A stretch of DNA of 64,000 bases from Bifidobacteriaceae bacterium (GCA_031267825.1 JAIRYJ010000007.1:161640-225639), one strand, 5' to 3'; positions 41,947 through 51,517 are shown, counted from the stretch's first letter. A program made the numbers and translations. The notes: generated by a model not told the origin, from the letters alone.

Positions 41947-43322
41947 AGATCCAAAGCGATCATTGCTTCTTGAGCCGCCTCAGCGGCGTCGGTCGGGTCT
42001 TGACCGTTAGCCATGGCGATGACCGCGTCAACAATCACCATCAAAGCCGGTTCAATATCAGCCGCGACCACCGCTGTCGGCAAAGCCGTCGACATTGATT
42101 CGGCCACCGCGTCGACATATTCGGCTTTCAACGCGTCACGGTAAACCGGCAAACTAGTCGAAGAAGACCGCGGCGGTCCACCAGTCAGAGCCCCAAGTGC
42201 GGCGGTGTTTTCCTTATTTGAGAACCATTGCGTGAAAAGCCAGGCAGCACCCTTGTTGTCGCTTTGAGCGCAAACTGAAAGCCCCCAACTCCACAGGCCG
42301 GAAGCGCCTTCAGGACTACCAGTTGGCAGTGGGGCGTAGCCCACCTGACCGGCGATAGTTGAACTGGCCGGATCTTCGAAGCTTGGCCCAAATACGCTCG
42401 CGTCAACATAGAAAGCGATCTTGCCTTGTGAGAACAAAGCGTTGGCGTCAGGCCAGTCAATGTTGAAACGGTTCGGCGGTCCGGCCGCCAGCAGATCAGC
42501 GTAGTCTTTCAGACCTTGCACAACAGGATCGCTAGTCATAATTGGGGCGTCCCAGGCGGCATCAAACCAGACGTTATAAGGCAAGTTAGCTTGAGCCGGG
42601 TTGGCGAGCCGGTTGATGACGAAAGCTGTTGGAATATCAACGATGGCTGACGACCGAACGCCACGCACAACGCTGCCGTAAACCGACCCGGCGGCATCGT
42701 CGGTAATTTTCTGAGACGCTGCCACCAGATCATCAACTGTCGCTGGAACTTGCCCGCCGAGGTATTGGTCAACTAGATCTTTGCTGTAGAACAAGATGTA
42801 GGTTTCAGTCGCGATCGGAATGCCATACAACAGGGCGTCCGGCTGTCCGGCCGGTAAACGGGCTGGCGCGAGCACACCGTCCGGGAAATCCGCTAAGTCA
42901 TATTGGTTTTCAGTCAAAGAGGCTGACTCAAGGTAGCTGTCAAGTGGTTCTAGTAAACCTGCGGCTTGCTGTGTTGAAACGGAATAGTCGAATCCGGTCA
43001 TCACGACGTCTGGTGGGGTTTGGGTGCGCAGCGCCTGGTTCATTTTGTCGAAGTAGAGGTCTTCGGCGTAGGTTTCGAGGTTCACGTCAATGCCGGTGGC
43101 GTTGATGAACTCATCTAAGGATTGTTCAACTCCGTCGGTCCAGGGGTGTTCGTTGAGCATCACGGTGATGGATTGACCGTCAAATCGTTTCCAATCGAAC
43201 GCACCGCTGGCGTCAATTGGGTCGTCGCTTGGTGGTGAGGCGGTGCCCGCGCCGGTGCAGGCGGTAATTCCGGCGATCATGGCGCTAATAATCAAGAGGC
43301 TTGCAATTCTGCTTCTTCGCAT
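41943..43322 (-). CDS. ABC transporter sugar-binding lipoprotein
   Basis: An extracellular solute-binding lipoprotein (family 1) of 459 residues, from the ATG at 43322 with AGGAG seven bases ahead. The signal peptide ends in lipobox G-I-T-A-C. Typical segments are ITVMLNEHPWTDGVEQ, LYGIPIATETYILFYSKDL and FSQGKIAFYVDASVFG. It is the first gene of the operon binding protein, two permeases, hydrolase, aminotransferase and FGGY kinase. Carbohydrate or glycerol-phosphate-like cargo is likely by family. The ATPase is missing here as well. Confidence 0.9.
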   Translation of the reverse strand: MRRSRIASLLIISAMIAGITACTGAGTASPPSDDPIDASGAFDWKRFDGQSITVMLNEHPWTDGVEQSLDEFINATGIDVNLETYAEDLYFDKMNQALRTQTPPDVVMTGFDYSVSTQQAAGLLEPLDSYLESASLTENQYDLADFPDGVLAPARLPAGQPDALLYGIPIATETYILFYSKDLVDQYLGGQVPATVDDLVAASQKITDDAAGSVYGSVVRGVRSSAIVDIPTAFVINRLANPAQANLPYNVWFDAAWDAPIMTSDPVVQGLKDYADLLAAGPPNRFNIDWPDANALFSQGKIAFYVDASVFGPSFEDPASSTIAGQVGYAPLPTGSPEGASGLWSWGLSVCAQSDNKGAAWLFTQWFSNKENTAALGALTGGPPRSSSTSLPVYRDALKAEYVDAVAESMSTALPTAVVAADIEPALMVIVDAVIAMANGQDPTDAAEAAQEAMIALDL

Positions 43323-43656
43323 GGAATCTCCTATTGGTGGTTTGGAGGTGTCAACCGGCGGCCATGCACTGGTCAAACCCGGGGAACCTGTCACCCCGGC
43401 CCGCTGGTCCGGGGCCATCTCCGGCCGGGCCTGAGAATTCGGGCCTATGAACTCATCCCTCAGAACTCATTAGCTGGGCGCGCCGACCCGCCTGTAAATT
43501 TAGCATGACGTGTCAGGTTTAAGCTGGGATTGGCGCAAGTGTGCAACCGGCTGGTGCCATCATGTTCAGGGGCGGTGGGCGTGGCCTGGTTCTAATTCAT
43601 CCGCTGTTGAGATAATCTAGCTGCAGACCCTTTATCCCCAGCGGAAGCAAGGTTTG
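43323..43656. promoter_or_regulatory. Divergent promoter region of the importer operon and the TetR gene
   Basis: No gene. A direct repeat GAACTCAT-N6-GAACTCAT at 43449-43470 and a relatively A/T-rich stretch (43490-43520) are visible. They are candidate regulator sites for the TetR-type protein, without further support. Confidence 0.35.
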
Positions 43657-44457
43657 ATGTCCCAGAGCGCACCCGTCCGGCCTGGCCGGCGTCCCGGCAA
43701 CGAGCCCACCGCCGAGGTCATCCTGCATCACGCCCGCGAATTCTTCGCCGCCAAAGGCTACGCCCACACCTCGCTACGAGCCGTCGCTGAGGCAGCCCGG
43801 GTTGACCCAGCCATGATCGCCTACTTCTTCGGCTCCAAAGCTGGCCTCTTCCAGGCCGCCATCCGCGTACCAATCAGCCTGAACATGCCCGCAATGATCG
43901 AATTCCGGGCGTCGAATGCTGAACCAGCCGAACGCGTGGCACGCTTCTTCTTCTCACTTTGGGCCGATCCGCCAGTCGCCCAAGCCCTAACCGCGATCAT
44001 TCTTGAAGCCGGCATCAACTCGGCCGCTGGGCGAGCCTTACGCCACTTCATGTGGGCTTATGTTGGCGGGCCAATCATGCAGCAAGCCAAAGCCGACAAC
44101 CCTGAGGTGCGTTTACGGATGGCCGTCGGGTTGATGGGTGGGGTAGCCCTGCAACGCCGATTCGACCGCGGCAGCGTCCTAGCCGCGTTGACCCTAGACC
44201 AGGTGGTCGCGGTGGTCGGCCCGACGCTGCGGCATATTCTGACAGCCCCGCTGCCGGACGGCCTGCCCGCCGATTCAGGCGAGTTAAGCCAGGCGGTAAT
44301 TTCCCCGCTGTTTCATTTAGTACCCGATGCCGTCCCCCAATCTTCCAGCCCCGGTCCGTCCAAGACCCCCAACAAGCCAGAACCGCCCGATGCCGTCCCC
44401 CAATCTTCCAGCCCCGGTCCGTCCGAAACCCCGGGCGAACCAAGGCAACCCAAATGA
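43657..44457 (+). CDS. TetR family transcriptional regulator
   Basis: A 266-residue regulator. The N-terminal helix-turn-helix is clear (EVILHHAREFFAAKGYAH, then SLRAVAEAARVDPAMIAYFF) and is followed by a ligand-binding helical domain to about residue 215. The end is a Pro/Ser linker in which a 39-base sequence occurs twice, 63 bases apart, giving PDAVPQSSSPGPS two times. Each copy begins with the dispersed GATGCCGTCC motif. The gene overlaps the activase gene by four bases (ATGA), so it probably regulates that gene. TTG at 43654 or ATG at 43657 is the start. Confidence 0.85.
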   Translation: MSQSAPVRPGRRPGNEPTAEVILHHAREFFAAKGYAHTSLRAVAEAARVDPAMIAYFFGSKAGLFQAAIRVPISLNMPAMIEFRASNAEPAERVARFFFSLWADPPVAQALTAIILEAGINSAAGRALRHFMWAYVGGPIMQQAKADNPEVRLRMAVGLMGGVALQRRFDRGSVLAALTLDQVVAVVGPTLRHILTAPLPDGLPADSGELSQAVISPLFHLVPDAVPQSSSPGPSKTPNKPEPPDAVPQSSSPGPSETPGEPRQPK

Positions 44458-47400
44458 CCGCCGTCCGGACAGATCCCGACCAGGCCAGCTATCCGCTGCG
44501 TCTGGGGATCGACATCGGCTCAACCACAGTCAAAGCGGTCGCCTTAGATGGCGAGCGGACCGTCTTCCAGGATTACCGACGCCACAACGCTGATGTCCGG
44601 ATCGAACTGACCAAACTGTTGGGCGGCATCGTCCAAAGCCACCCTGGGAGAACCGCCCAAGTGGCCGTCACCGGCTCTGGCGGGCTGGGAGTAGCCGAAG
44701 CTCTAAGTGTGCCATTCGTTCAGGAAGTGATCGCCGAAACCGAAGCCATCCGGCAGATCAACCCTGAAACCGATGTGATCATCGAACTTGGTGGCGAGGA
44801 CGCCAAAATCACCTACCTCAGACCAACCGTTGAACAACGCATGAACGGCACCTGCGCCGGCGGCACAGGCGCTTTCATTGACCAGATGGCCACCCTGCTA
44901 GGCACCGACGCGGCCGGACTGAACGCCCTGGCCAGGGATTACACCACTCTCTACGCCATCGCTTCACGCTGCGGCGTGTTCGCCAAAACTGACCTCCAAC
45001 CACTCCTGAACGACGGCGCCGCCCATCAAGACCTGGCGGCATCGATCTTCCAAGCCGTAGCCACCCAAACCATCGCCGGGCTGGCCTGCGGCCGACCAGT
45101 ACGCGGCCGGGTGGCCCTACTAGGCGGCCCACTGTACTTCTTAGACCAACTCAGAGCCGCCTTCGAACGGGCCTTAGTTGACACTGGAGCGGAACTATTT
45201 TGCCCGGATGAAGCCCAGCTAGCGGTCGCCTTAGGGGCCGCCTGGTTAGCCGATCAGGCCACACCGGTAGCGTTAACCGACCTCGCCGCCAAAGCCCGCG
45301 ACTCGATCGGCATGACCGGCGGAACAACTGGTCGGCTCCGGCCACTATTCGTTGACCAGGCAGAACGTGAAACCTTCGACCACCGTCACGCCTCCGCGCA
45401 GGTCCCAACGATTGACATAACCGAAGCCCAAGGAGCCTGCTTCTTGGGGCTTGACGCCGGCTCAACCACCATGAAAGCCGTACTGATAGACCAAGCCGGC
45501 CAGATCTGCTATTCGCACTACGCACCCAACCAAGGATCAACCGTTGACGCGGCCGCCGCGATCGTCCAAGACGTCCGCCGGAAACTACCCCGCAACGCGA
45601 TCATCGCTCACGCCTGCGTCACCGGCTACGGCGAGTCACTCATCAGAGCGGCCTTACACGTCGACGTGGGCGAGGTCGAAACCATGGCACACTACCGGGC
45701 AGCCGAATACCTTGACCCTGAGGTGACCGCTGTGATCGATATTGGCGGCCAAGACATGAAATACCTCCGGATCGTTGACGGGGCGATCGACGAAATCAGA
45801 GTCAACGAAGCCTGCTCATCTGGATGTGGCAGTTTTCTACAAACCTTCGCCCAAACCATGGGCTTGGACCTGGAATCCTTCTGTCAGGCCGCGTTAGCTT
45901 CATTTGGGCCCGTTGACCTGGGGTCACGCTGCACAGTGTTCATGAACTCGTCAGTGAAAGCCGCCCAAAAAGACGGCGCCGGGGTGGGAGACATCGCGGC
46001 CGGCCTGAGCTATTCGGTTATCCGCAACGCCCTTTACAAAGTGATCAAACTGCGTGAAGCCGGCCAACTAGGCGGCCATGTGGTGGTCCAAGGCGGGACC
46101 TTCCTATCAGACGCCGTGCTGCGCGCCTTCGAACTGTTGACCGGGTTGGAGGTCACCCGGCCGGACATAGCGGGCCTGATGGGGGCGTTCGGGGCGGCGC
46201 TGACCGCTCGGCAGCGTTTCACACCAGGCCGGGCATCCCGCCTGCTGACTCCAGTCGCCCTCAAAGGTCTAACCGTGACGACATCAACTGAGACCTGCCG
46301 GTTATGTCAGAACCACTGCCAGTGCACCATTTCTAAATTCCCGGACGGGTCACGCCACGTCTCCGGTAACCGTTGTGAACGCGGCGGTGACAAAACCAAA
46401 GCCAAATCCGCTCTGCCTAATTTGTTTGACTACAAATACAAGCGGCTGTTCGCTTACCGACGCTTAACCGAACAGGCCGCTTGGCGCGGGGATATCGGTA
46501 TCCCACGGGTGCTGAACATGTATGAGAACTATCCGCTGTGGTTTACGATCCTGACGCACCTCGGTTTCAGGGTGACATTATCTGGGCGGTCAAACCATGA
46601 TGTATTCACCGCCGGTATGGACACGATCGCTTCAGAGAACATCTGCTACCCGGCGAAACTAGTTCACGGCCACGTTGAACAGTTGATCGCCCGAGGCGTG
46701 AAAACCATTTTCTACCCTTCGGTTTCCTATGAACGTGAACTAGCACCCGGCGCCGACAATCACTACAACTGCCCAGTGGTGGCGGGTTATCCACAAGTTA
46801 TCGGCAACAATATTCCGGCGTTACGCGCAGGCGGACCGGTCCGGCTAATCAATCCGTTTGTCAATCTGGCTCTGCCCGGCAAACTAGCTGAACGCCTAAC
46901 CGAGTTCCTATCTGATTGGCAGGTCACCTTGCCGGAGGCTGAAGCGGCGGTAGCGGCCGGTTACGCTGAACAGGCCGCCTTCGCGGCTGACATGGCAGCC
47001 GCCGGACGGGAAGCTTTAGCCTATCTGGCCCGCACTGGTGGGCGCGGCATTGTGCTGGCGGGCAGACCGTATCACGTTGATCCAGAAATCCATCATGGTA
47101 TTCCAGAGCTGATCACGTCTTTAGGTATGGCCGTGTTGACTGAAGACTCAGTCGCTGACTTAGGCGAAGTTGAACGGCCGTTACGGTCACGTGATCAGTG
47201 GGCTTACCATTCCCGGCTTTACCAGGCGGCTGAAGCGGTCCGGCGGGCACCGAATCTTGAACTGGTCCAATTGAACTCATTTGGTTGTGGTTTGGATGCG
47301 ATCACAACTGATCAGGTTCAAGAAATATTGGCCTCAGCCAGCCGGGTGCACACCTGTCTGAAAATTGATGAAGTGTCTAATCTGGGTGCCGCCCGGATCC

Positions 47401-48740
47401 GGATACGGTCATTGGCGGCCGCGGCGCAGGCCCGCGCTGGCCGGGTGGCGGCAGCCCGGATCAAACCGTACGCCCTGGATAGACGTCCTTTCACCAAGGC
47501 GATGAAGGCGAGCCACACGATCATCGCGCCGCAAATGTCACCAGTTCATTTTTCGCTGATTGAGGCCGCCCTGCGCGGTTCGGGTTACCGGCTGCGGGTC
47601 CTGGAAACCACCAGCCCGTCAGATGTTGAAACTGGTTTACGCCATGTCAACAATGACTCCTGCTATCCGGCGATCATGGTGGTTGGTCAGCTAGTCAACG
47701 AGTTCGTTTCGGGGCGGGCTAACCCTGACACCACCTCAGTTATGATCACCCAGACTGGCGGTATGTGCCGGGCGACCAATTACACCGGCTTGCTACGTAA
47801 GGCGTTAGCTGAGGCGGGCTATCCGCAGGTCGCGGTGATCGCTGTCTCAACCCAAGGGTTAGAACGTAATCCGGGCTTCAAGCTGGGGCTTTGGTTGTTG
47901 CATCGCTGTATGCAGGCGATCGTTTTGGGTGATCTGCTGGAGGCTGGCCTGTTACGGTTGCGGCCGTATGAGGTTGTGCCTGGGGCAGCCATGGCCGCCT
48001 ACCGCGAATTAGACGCGGCAGCGCGCGTCTTTTTGCGGGGTAAACGTCCGGGGTATCACGCCTTGGTCCGGCAGGTTTTCCGCCGGTACGATGCCGTCCC
48101 CCAACTACCCGGCGAACGCAAGCCGCGGGTCGGCATCGTCGGGGAAATTCTGGTTAAGTTCCACCCTGACGCCAACAACCATGTTGTTGACGTGGTTGAA
48201 GCTGAAGGCTTCGAGGCCCGTCTACCTGGGCTGATGGAGTTTGTTCTGAACGGTATGCACACCGCTGAATGGAACTTGGCGAACCTTGGGGTGGGGGCGC
48301 GGACACTGCCGATCAAACGGCTGGCACGCTGGTGGCTTGACCGTTACCGTGACCCGGTGCGCCGGGGGTTGGCTCGTTCAACGGTTGAATACCCGCCGCC
48401 TGGGGATTTGGCGGCAATGGCCCGCCAGGCGACGGCGATCTGTTCACTTGGTAATCAAGCCGGTGAAGGTTGGCTGCTGACCGCTGAGATCCTGGAACTA
48501 ATTGATTCTGGGGTGAAATCGATCATTTGCGCCCAGCCGTTCGCTTGCTTGCCGAATCATGTGACAGGTAAAGGCATGTTCCGGGAAATCATGCGGCGTT
48601 ACCCGGATGTCAATATTGTGACGATCGAATATGATCCTGGCGCCAGCCCGGTGAACCAACTGAACCGCATCAAACTGCTGCTGGCCGCCTCTAAACTGTC
48701 GGCCGGTCGGCCCACTACCCTGGCTTTGGCCGCCAGATAA
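44454..48740 (+). CDS. Two-domain acyl-CoA dehydratase activase with DUF2229 and dehydratase-like C-terminus
   Basis: A 1428-residue protein of the BadF/HgdC activase type. Such proteins use ATP to drive an electron from an iron-sulfur cluster into 2-hydroxyacyl-CoA dehydratases. The first ASKHA domain starts at residue 17 (LGIDIGSTTVKAVALD), with cluster ligands Cys134 (NGTCAGGTGAF) and Cys173 (SRCGVFAKTD). A second complete domain follows (FLGLDAGSTTMKAVLID, NEACSSGCGSF, SRCTVFMNSS). Then come a Cys motif CRLCQNHCQC, a DUF2229 region (PRVLNMYENYPLW, GMDTIASENICYPAK) and a C-terminal region like the dehydratase subunit (NNDSCYPAIMVVGQLVNEF). It needs low oxygen. No separate dehydratase genes are nearby, so its partner is unknown. 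Confidence 0.88.
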   Translation: MTAVRTDPDQASYPLRLGIDIGSTTVKAVALDGERTVFQDYRRHNADVRIELTKLLGGIVQSHPGRTAQVAVTGSGGLGVAEALSVPFVQEVIAETEAIRQINPETDVIIELGGEDAKITYLRPTVEQRMNGTCAGGTGAFIDQMATLLGTDAAGLNALARDYTTLYAIASRCGVFAKTDLQPLLNDGAAHQDLAASIFQAVATQTIAGLACGRPVRGRVALLGGPLYFLDQLRAAFERALVDTGAELFCPDEAQLAVALGAAWLADQATPVALTDLAAKARDSIGMTGGTTGRLRPLFVDQAERETFDHRHASAQVPTIDITEAQGACFLGLDAGSTTMKAVLIDQAGQICYSHYAPNQGSTVDAAAAIVQDVRRKLPRNAIIAHACVTGYGESLIRAALHVDVGEVETMAHYRAAEYLDPEVTAVIDIGGQDMKYLRIVDGAIDEIRVNEACSSGCGSFLQTFAQTMGLDLESFCQAALASFGPVDLGSRCTVFMNSSVKAAQKDGAGVGDIAAGLSYSVIRNALYKVIKLREAGQLGGHVVVQGGTFLSDAVLRAFELLTGLEVTRPDIAGLMGAFGAALTARQRFTPGRASRLLTPVALKGLTVTTSTETCRLCQNHCQCTISKFPDGSRHVSGNRCERGGDKTKAKSALPNLFDYKYKRLFAYRRLTEQAAWRGDIGIPRVLNMYENYPLWFTILTHLGFRVTLSGRSNHDVFTAGMDTIASENICYPAKLVHGHVEQLIARGVKTIFYPSVSYERELAPGADNHYNCPVVAGYPQVIGNNIPALRAGGPVRLINPFVNLALPGKLAERLTEFLSDWQVTLPEAEAAVAAGYAEQAAFAADMAAAGREALAYLARTGGRGIVLAGRPYHVDPEIHHGIPELITSLGMAVLTEDSVADLGEVERPLRSRDQWAYHSRLYQAAEAVRRAPNLELVQLNSFGCGLDAITTDQVQEILASASRVHTCLKIDEVSNLGAARIRIRSLAAAAQARAGRVAAARIKPYALDRRPFTKAMKASHTIIAPQMSPVHFSLIEAALRGSGYRLRVLETTSPSDVETGLRHVNNDSCYPAIMVVGQLVNEFVSGRANPDTTSVMITQTGGMCRATNYTGLLRKALAEAGYPQVAVIAVSTQGLERNPGFKLGLWLLHRCMQAIVLGDLLEAGLLRLRPYEVVPGAAMAAYRELDAAARVFLRGKRPGYHALVRQVFRRYDAVPQLPGERKPRVGIVGEILVKFHPDANNHVVDVVEAEGFEARLPGLMEFVLNGMHTAEWNLANLGVGARTLPIKRLARWWLDRYRDPVRRGLARSTVEYPPPGDLAAMARQATAICSLGNQAGEGWLLTAEILELIDSGVKSIICAQPFACLPNHVTGKGMFREIMRRYPDVNIVTIEYDPGASPVNQLNRIKLLLAASKLSAGRPTTLALAAR

Positions 48741-48854
48741 CCTCAGCCTCCAACCGCTAGATAACCTCAGCCTCAACTAATTCCTCCGGGGAATTAGTTT
48801 TCGCTTACCTCGACGTCAAACTATCTGTCAACTAATTCCTCCGGGGAATTAGTT
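48735..48854. repeat. Compound repeat element, copy B, with a 16-bp direct repeat
   Basis: AGATAACCTCAGCCTC occurs at 48735-48750 (containing the activase stop) and 48759-48774. Then the palindrome AACTAATTCC-N5-GGAATTAGTT occurs at 48775-48799 and 48830-48854, with the complement of the 18-mer (CCTCGACGTCAAACTATC) at 48808-48825 between them. The building blocks are those of 11565-11637, in the opposite orientation. The two palindromes are perfect 10-bp stems with a five-base loop and may end activase transcription. Confidence 0.7.
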
Positions 48855-48988
48855 GACGAAAGCCTTGACATCAGGGCGTTTGGCGAGCTGGGGTGAGACC
48901 GCTGGTCACGGTCGGAAACGGCGGTTTCAGCGGCTAGAGGTGGCCAGAGGTGGCTGGGGGAGGCTGGGGGAGGCCCGAGGTGATGGTT

Positions 48989-49636
48989 TCAGCGGCCGCG
49001 GAGGTGAGCTAGAACCGCTAAGACCCGGCGATGATCATCCGGTGACGGAGGCAGATCCAATTTGGTGAAAATCGAGGCGACATGTTTTTCAACCGCACCA
49101 GGCGTAACTGAAAGCGAACGGGCAATGGCCACGTTGGACCGGCCATCAGCGATCAGCGCTAAGACTTCTCGCTCGCGCCCAGTCAACCGGGCGATCGCCT
49201 GACCAGAAGTGTCCGCCCTGGTCATAAGCTGTGCCACAACTTCTGGATCAATCACCATCTGACCTGATGCCAGACGGGATAAAGCGCCATTGAGAGCATC
49301 CAAGTCAACGACACGGTCTTTCAGCAAATACCCCACGCCACCACCGGTCGCCAACAGCTCCCGGGCATAGACTTCCTCGACATATTGCGACAAAACCAAG
49401 ACCGCCAAACCGGGAAGCCGTCGGCGCAACTCGATGGCGGCACGGACACCATCGTCGGTGAAATCTGGCGGCATGCGGACATCCACAATGACGGCGTCCG
49501 GCCGTAGCGCCAGTGTCCGCGCGATCAGTGACGTCGCGTCACCAACCTGAGCCGCCACCTCGTGGCCGGCCTCCTCCAGCAAGCGGACCAGGCCTTCACG
49601 CAGTAAGACAGAGTCGTCGGCCAGCACCAGGCGCAT
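48989..49636 (-). CDS. Response regulator, NarL/LuxR type
   Basis: A 215-residue two-component response regulator. The receiver domain has acidic residues in LVLADDSVLL, the phosphorylated Asp at about 52 (AVIVDVRMPPD) and Lys in GYLLKDRV. The C-terminal LuxR helix-turn-helix is LTGREREVLALIADG with VAIARSLSVTPGAVEKHV. GGAGG lies six bases upstream of the ATG at 49636, so the longer frame to 49834 is not used. It lies downstream of a matching histidine kinase with a 163-base gap. That gap carries a small CCGCGC-N5-GCGCGG hairpin, so the regulator may have its own promoter as well. Confidence 0.92.
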   Translation of the reverse strand: MRLVLADDSVLLREGLVRLLEEAGHEVAAQVGDATSLIARTLALRPDAVIVDVRMPPDFTDDGVRAAIELRRRLPGLAVLVLSQYVEEVYARELLATGGGVGYLLKDRVVDLDALNGALSRLASGQMVIDPEVVAQLMTRADTSGQAIARLTGREREVLALIADGRSNVAIARSLSVTPGAVEKHVASIFTKLDLPPSPDDHRRVLAVLAHLRGR

Positions 49637-49799
49637 CGCTATTTCCTCCAAATGGTTCGCTAGGCCGCGCTGTTCGCGCGGGGCGAGCATAGCCCATTCT
49701 GTTGAATAACACCCTCCGACCGTCTTGACGCAGGTCGGCGCATCGCGTCGACCAGCGAAGACGCGGAAGACCAGGACAGTTTGGTGTCTTAAGAGCTTG

Positions 49800-51173
49800 T
49801 TACCCAACGACGTCCTGGGAAGCCGTCTCCACATCAGGTGTCAGCGGCACATCGACCGTGACCGCGGTGCCCTCAGGTCCTGATGCCAGTTCGATCCTCC
49901 CGTCAAGGCCAGCCAACCGGTCACGCAACCCGGCCAGGCCATGGCCAGTTAGGAAAGCGGCGCCACCATTACCGTTGTCACTGACCGTCAAGCGGGCCTG
50001 AGACCCGGCCAGCGAGACAGCAAATGTAAGCTGAGCCGCCTGGGCGCCAGAATGTTTAGCCACATTAGCCAGCAACTCACAAGCCGCGAAATATAAGGCG
50101 CCCTCAGGCCCTTCCGGTAGCCGTCCCGCTGGCGGTGAAGTGACCCGCACTTCAACTGGAACGGGTGAAGCGGTCGCAACCGCGCTCAAAGCCGCTACCA
50201 GGCCACGGTCCTGCAAGATAGGCGGAGCGAAACCCCGGGTCAGGGCCCGGATGTCAGCGATCGCCTGGTCCAGGCGGGTGCGGGCCTCACCCAACACCGT
50301 CAGACCGGCTGACAGTTCGTCAGATTCAAGGCGACGCTGAACGGTAGCCAAGTCCATGCCGAGCCGGATCAACTCCTGCTGCGGCCCGTCATGAATGTCA
50401 CGTTCGATCCGCCGCAAGGACATTGTTTCCGCCGCTGAAGCCTGGCGACGGGCCTGTTCTAGTTGCGTCACTCGCCGGGCCAACCGGTCCTTGCCGGGTA
50501 CCAGCAACCAGCTGGCGACTCGCTGATGCAACCAGACGATCGGCCCAAGGGCGAAGGCCAACAGCGCCCCGCCAGCCAATATCATCCAAACCGCCACCAG
50601 CCAGTCGGGTATGTCGAACGGAAAATCGGCGTTGAAACTGGTCTCAAGATCGAACACCCGGCCAACTGTTTCAACCAGTACGCCGATCACCCCAGCCGCC
50701 ATCAGGCACCACAAACCGAAAGTCACCACCCAGCTCAGCCAACCGAAGACGAACATCCAGACGGCGTAGGCCGCCTCACGCCAGCGCAACGGATTAGTGA
50801 TTGGGCCCAACACCAGCCGCAACGGTTTGGCACGCCGGCTCGGAACTGGTTGGGCGGGTGGCGGCGGCATATCCACCGGGTAGCCGGCCAGGCGTAGCCG
50901 GATCAGGTCAAACCGTGCCAGCCAATGCGCCAGCGTCAAAGCGCCGGCCAGCAGCGGGAAACCAACCCAAATCACCAGTGTGCTGGCGCCGAGAGCGATA
51001 CCACAGGTCACGGCGACTCCAGCGAACAGCCAGATAGGTAAGTTGGCTAGCAGGTAACCGCTTTGCCGCAGGGTTTTCCCGATCAGGCGGCGGGCAGCCG
51101 GTTGGGGTGGTTCAGGGGCAGTCGAATGGACGATGCCGTCCGCCTGGTATACCCCAGGAGTCGTTTTGGTCAT
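49800..51173 (-). CDS. Sensor histidine kinase, HisKA_3 type
   Basis: A 457-residue membrane sensor kinase. Four membrane helices are visible (about 45-85 and 135-165, then 190-215) with no large extracellular domain. This matches the intramembrane-sensing kinases of actinomycetes. The phospho-accepting His is His261 in RRIERDIHDGPQQELIRL, and the ATP domain has LLANVAKHSGA and VSDNGNGGAAF then GHGLAGLRDRLAGL. It should phosphorylate the downstream NarL-type regulator. The start is ATG at 51173. Its first 25 residues include the dispersed motif (GGACGATGCCGTCC at 51128-51141), giving ADGIVHST in the cytosolic leader. Confidence 0.9.
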   Translation of the reverse strand: MTKTTPGVYQADGIVHSTAPEPPQPAARRLIGKTLRQSGYLLANLPIWLFAGVAVTCGIALGASTLVIWVGFPLLAGALTLAHWLARFDLIRLRLAGYPVDMPPPPAQPVPSRRAKPLRLVLGPITNPLRWREAAYAVWMFVFGWLSWVVTFGLWCLMAAGVIGVLVETVGRVFDLETSFNADFPFDIPDWLVAVWMILAGGALLAFALGPIVWLHQRVASWLLVPGKDRLARRVTQLEQARRQASAAETMSLRRIERDIHDGPQQELIRLGMDLATVQRRLESDELSAGLTVLGEARTRLDQAIADIRALTRGFAPPILQDRGLVAALSAVATASPVPVEVRVTSPPAGRLPEGPEGALYFAACELLANVAKHSGAQAAQLTFAVSLAGSQARLTVSDNGNGGAAFLTGHGLAGLRDRLAGLDGRIELASGPEGTAVTVDVPLTPDVETASQDVVG

Positions 51174-51517
51174 ACCTCAAGTTTGGCTTGTCTTGCCACC
51201 TGCGGCATTGGTGCTGGCCAGTGTCTTTCAGCTGAGGTTAACCCGAGCTTGGACGGACAAGCCAGGTGGGACAAGCCGGGTGGGACAAGCCAGGTGGCGG
51301 GCCTAGGTTTGTGGCTCTCAACCACGGACCCAGCGCAAGGTCCGGTTCGCCGTGACAAACCAGCGCCAAGCGAGACCAGCCGGTCGCTGGACGGCCCGCT
51401 GGACGGCATCGGCCGCTAAGCTCCGCCAAACCAGCGCTAAGCGAAACCAGCCGGTCGCTGGGCGGCCCGCTGGACGGCATCGGCCATTAAGCGAGGCAAA
51501 CCAAAGCCAAGCGAAAA
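51174..51517. repeat. Gene-free stretch with tandem and longer direct repeats
   Basis: GACAAGCCRGGTGG repeats three times in tandem at about 51256-51298. A unit of about 70 bases then occurs twice (51357-51426 and 51428-51496), each copy containing CCAGCCGGTCGCTGG and GGACGGCATCGGCC. A partial third begins after it. The content is G/C-rich with no ribosome-site-led frame. It lies between the TelA operon end and the histidine kinase start. Confidence 0.55.

Noticed and set aside
51256..51496. Possible CRISPR array in the repeat region
   Set aside because: Units are too few and adjacent, with no unique spacers of regular length and no cas genes in the window.
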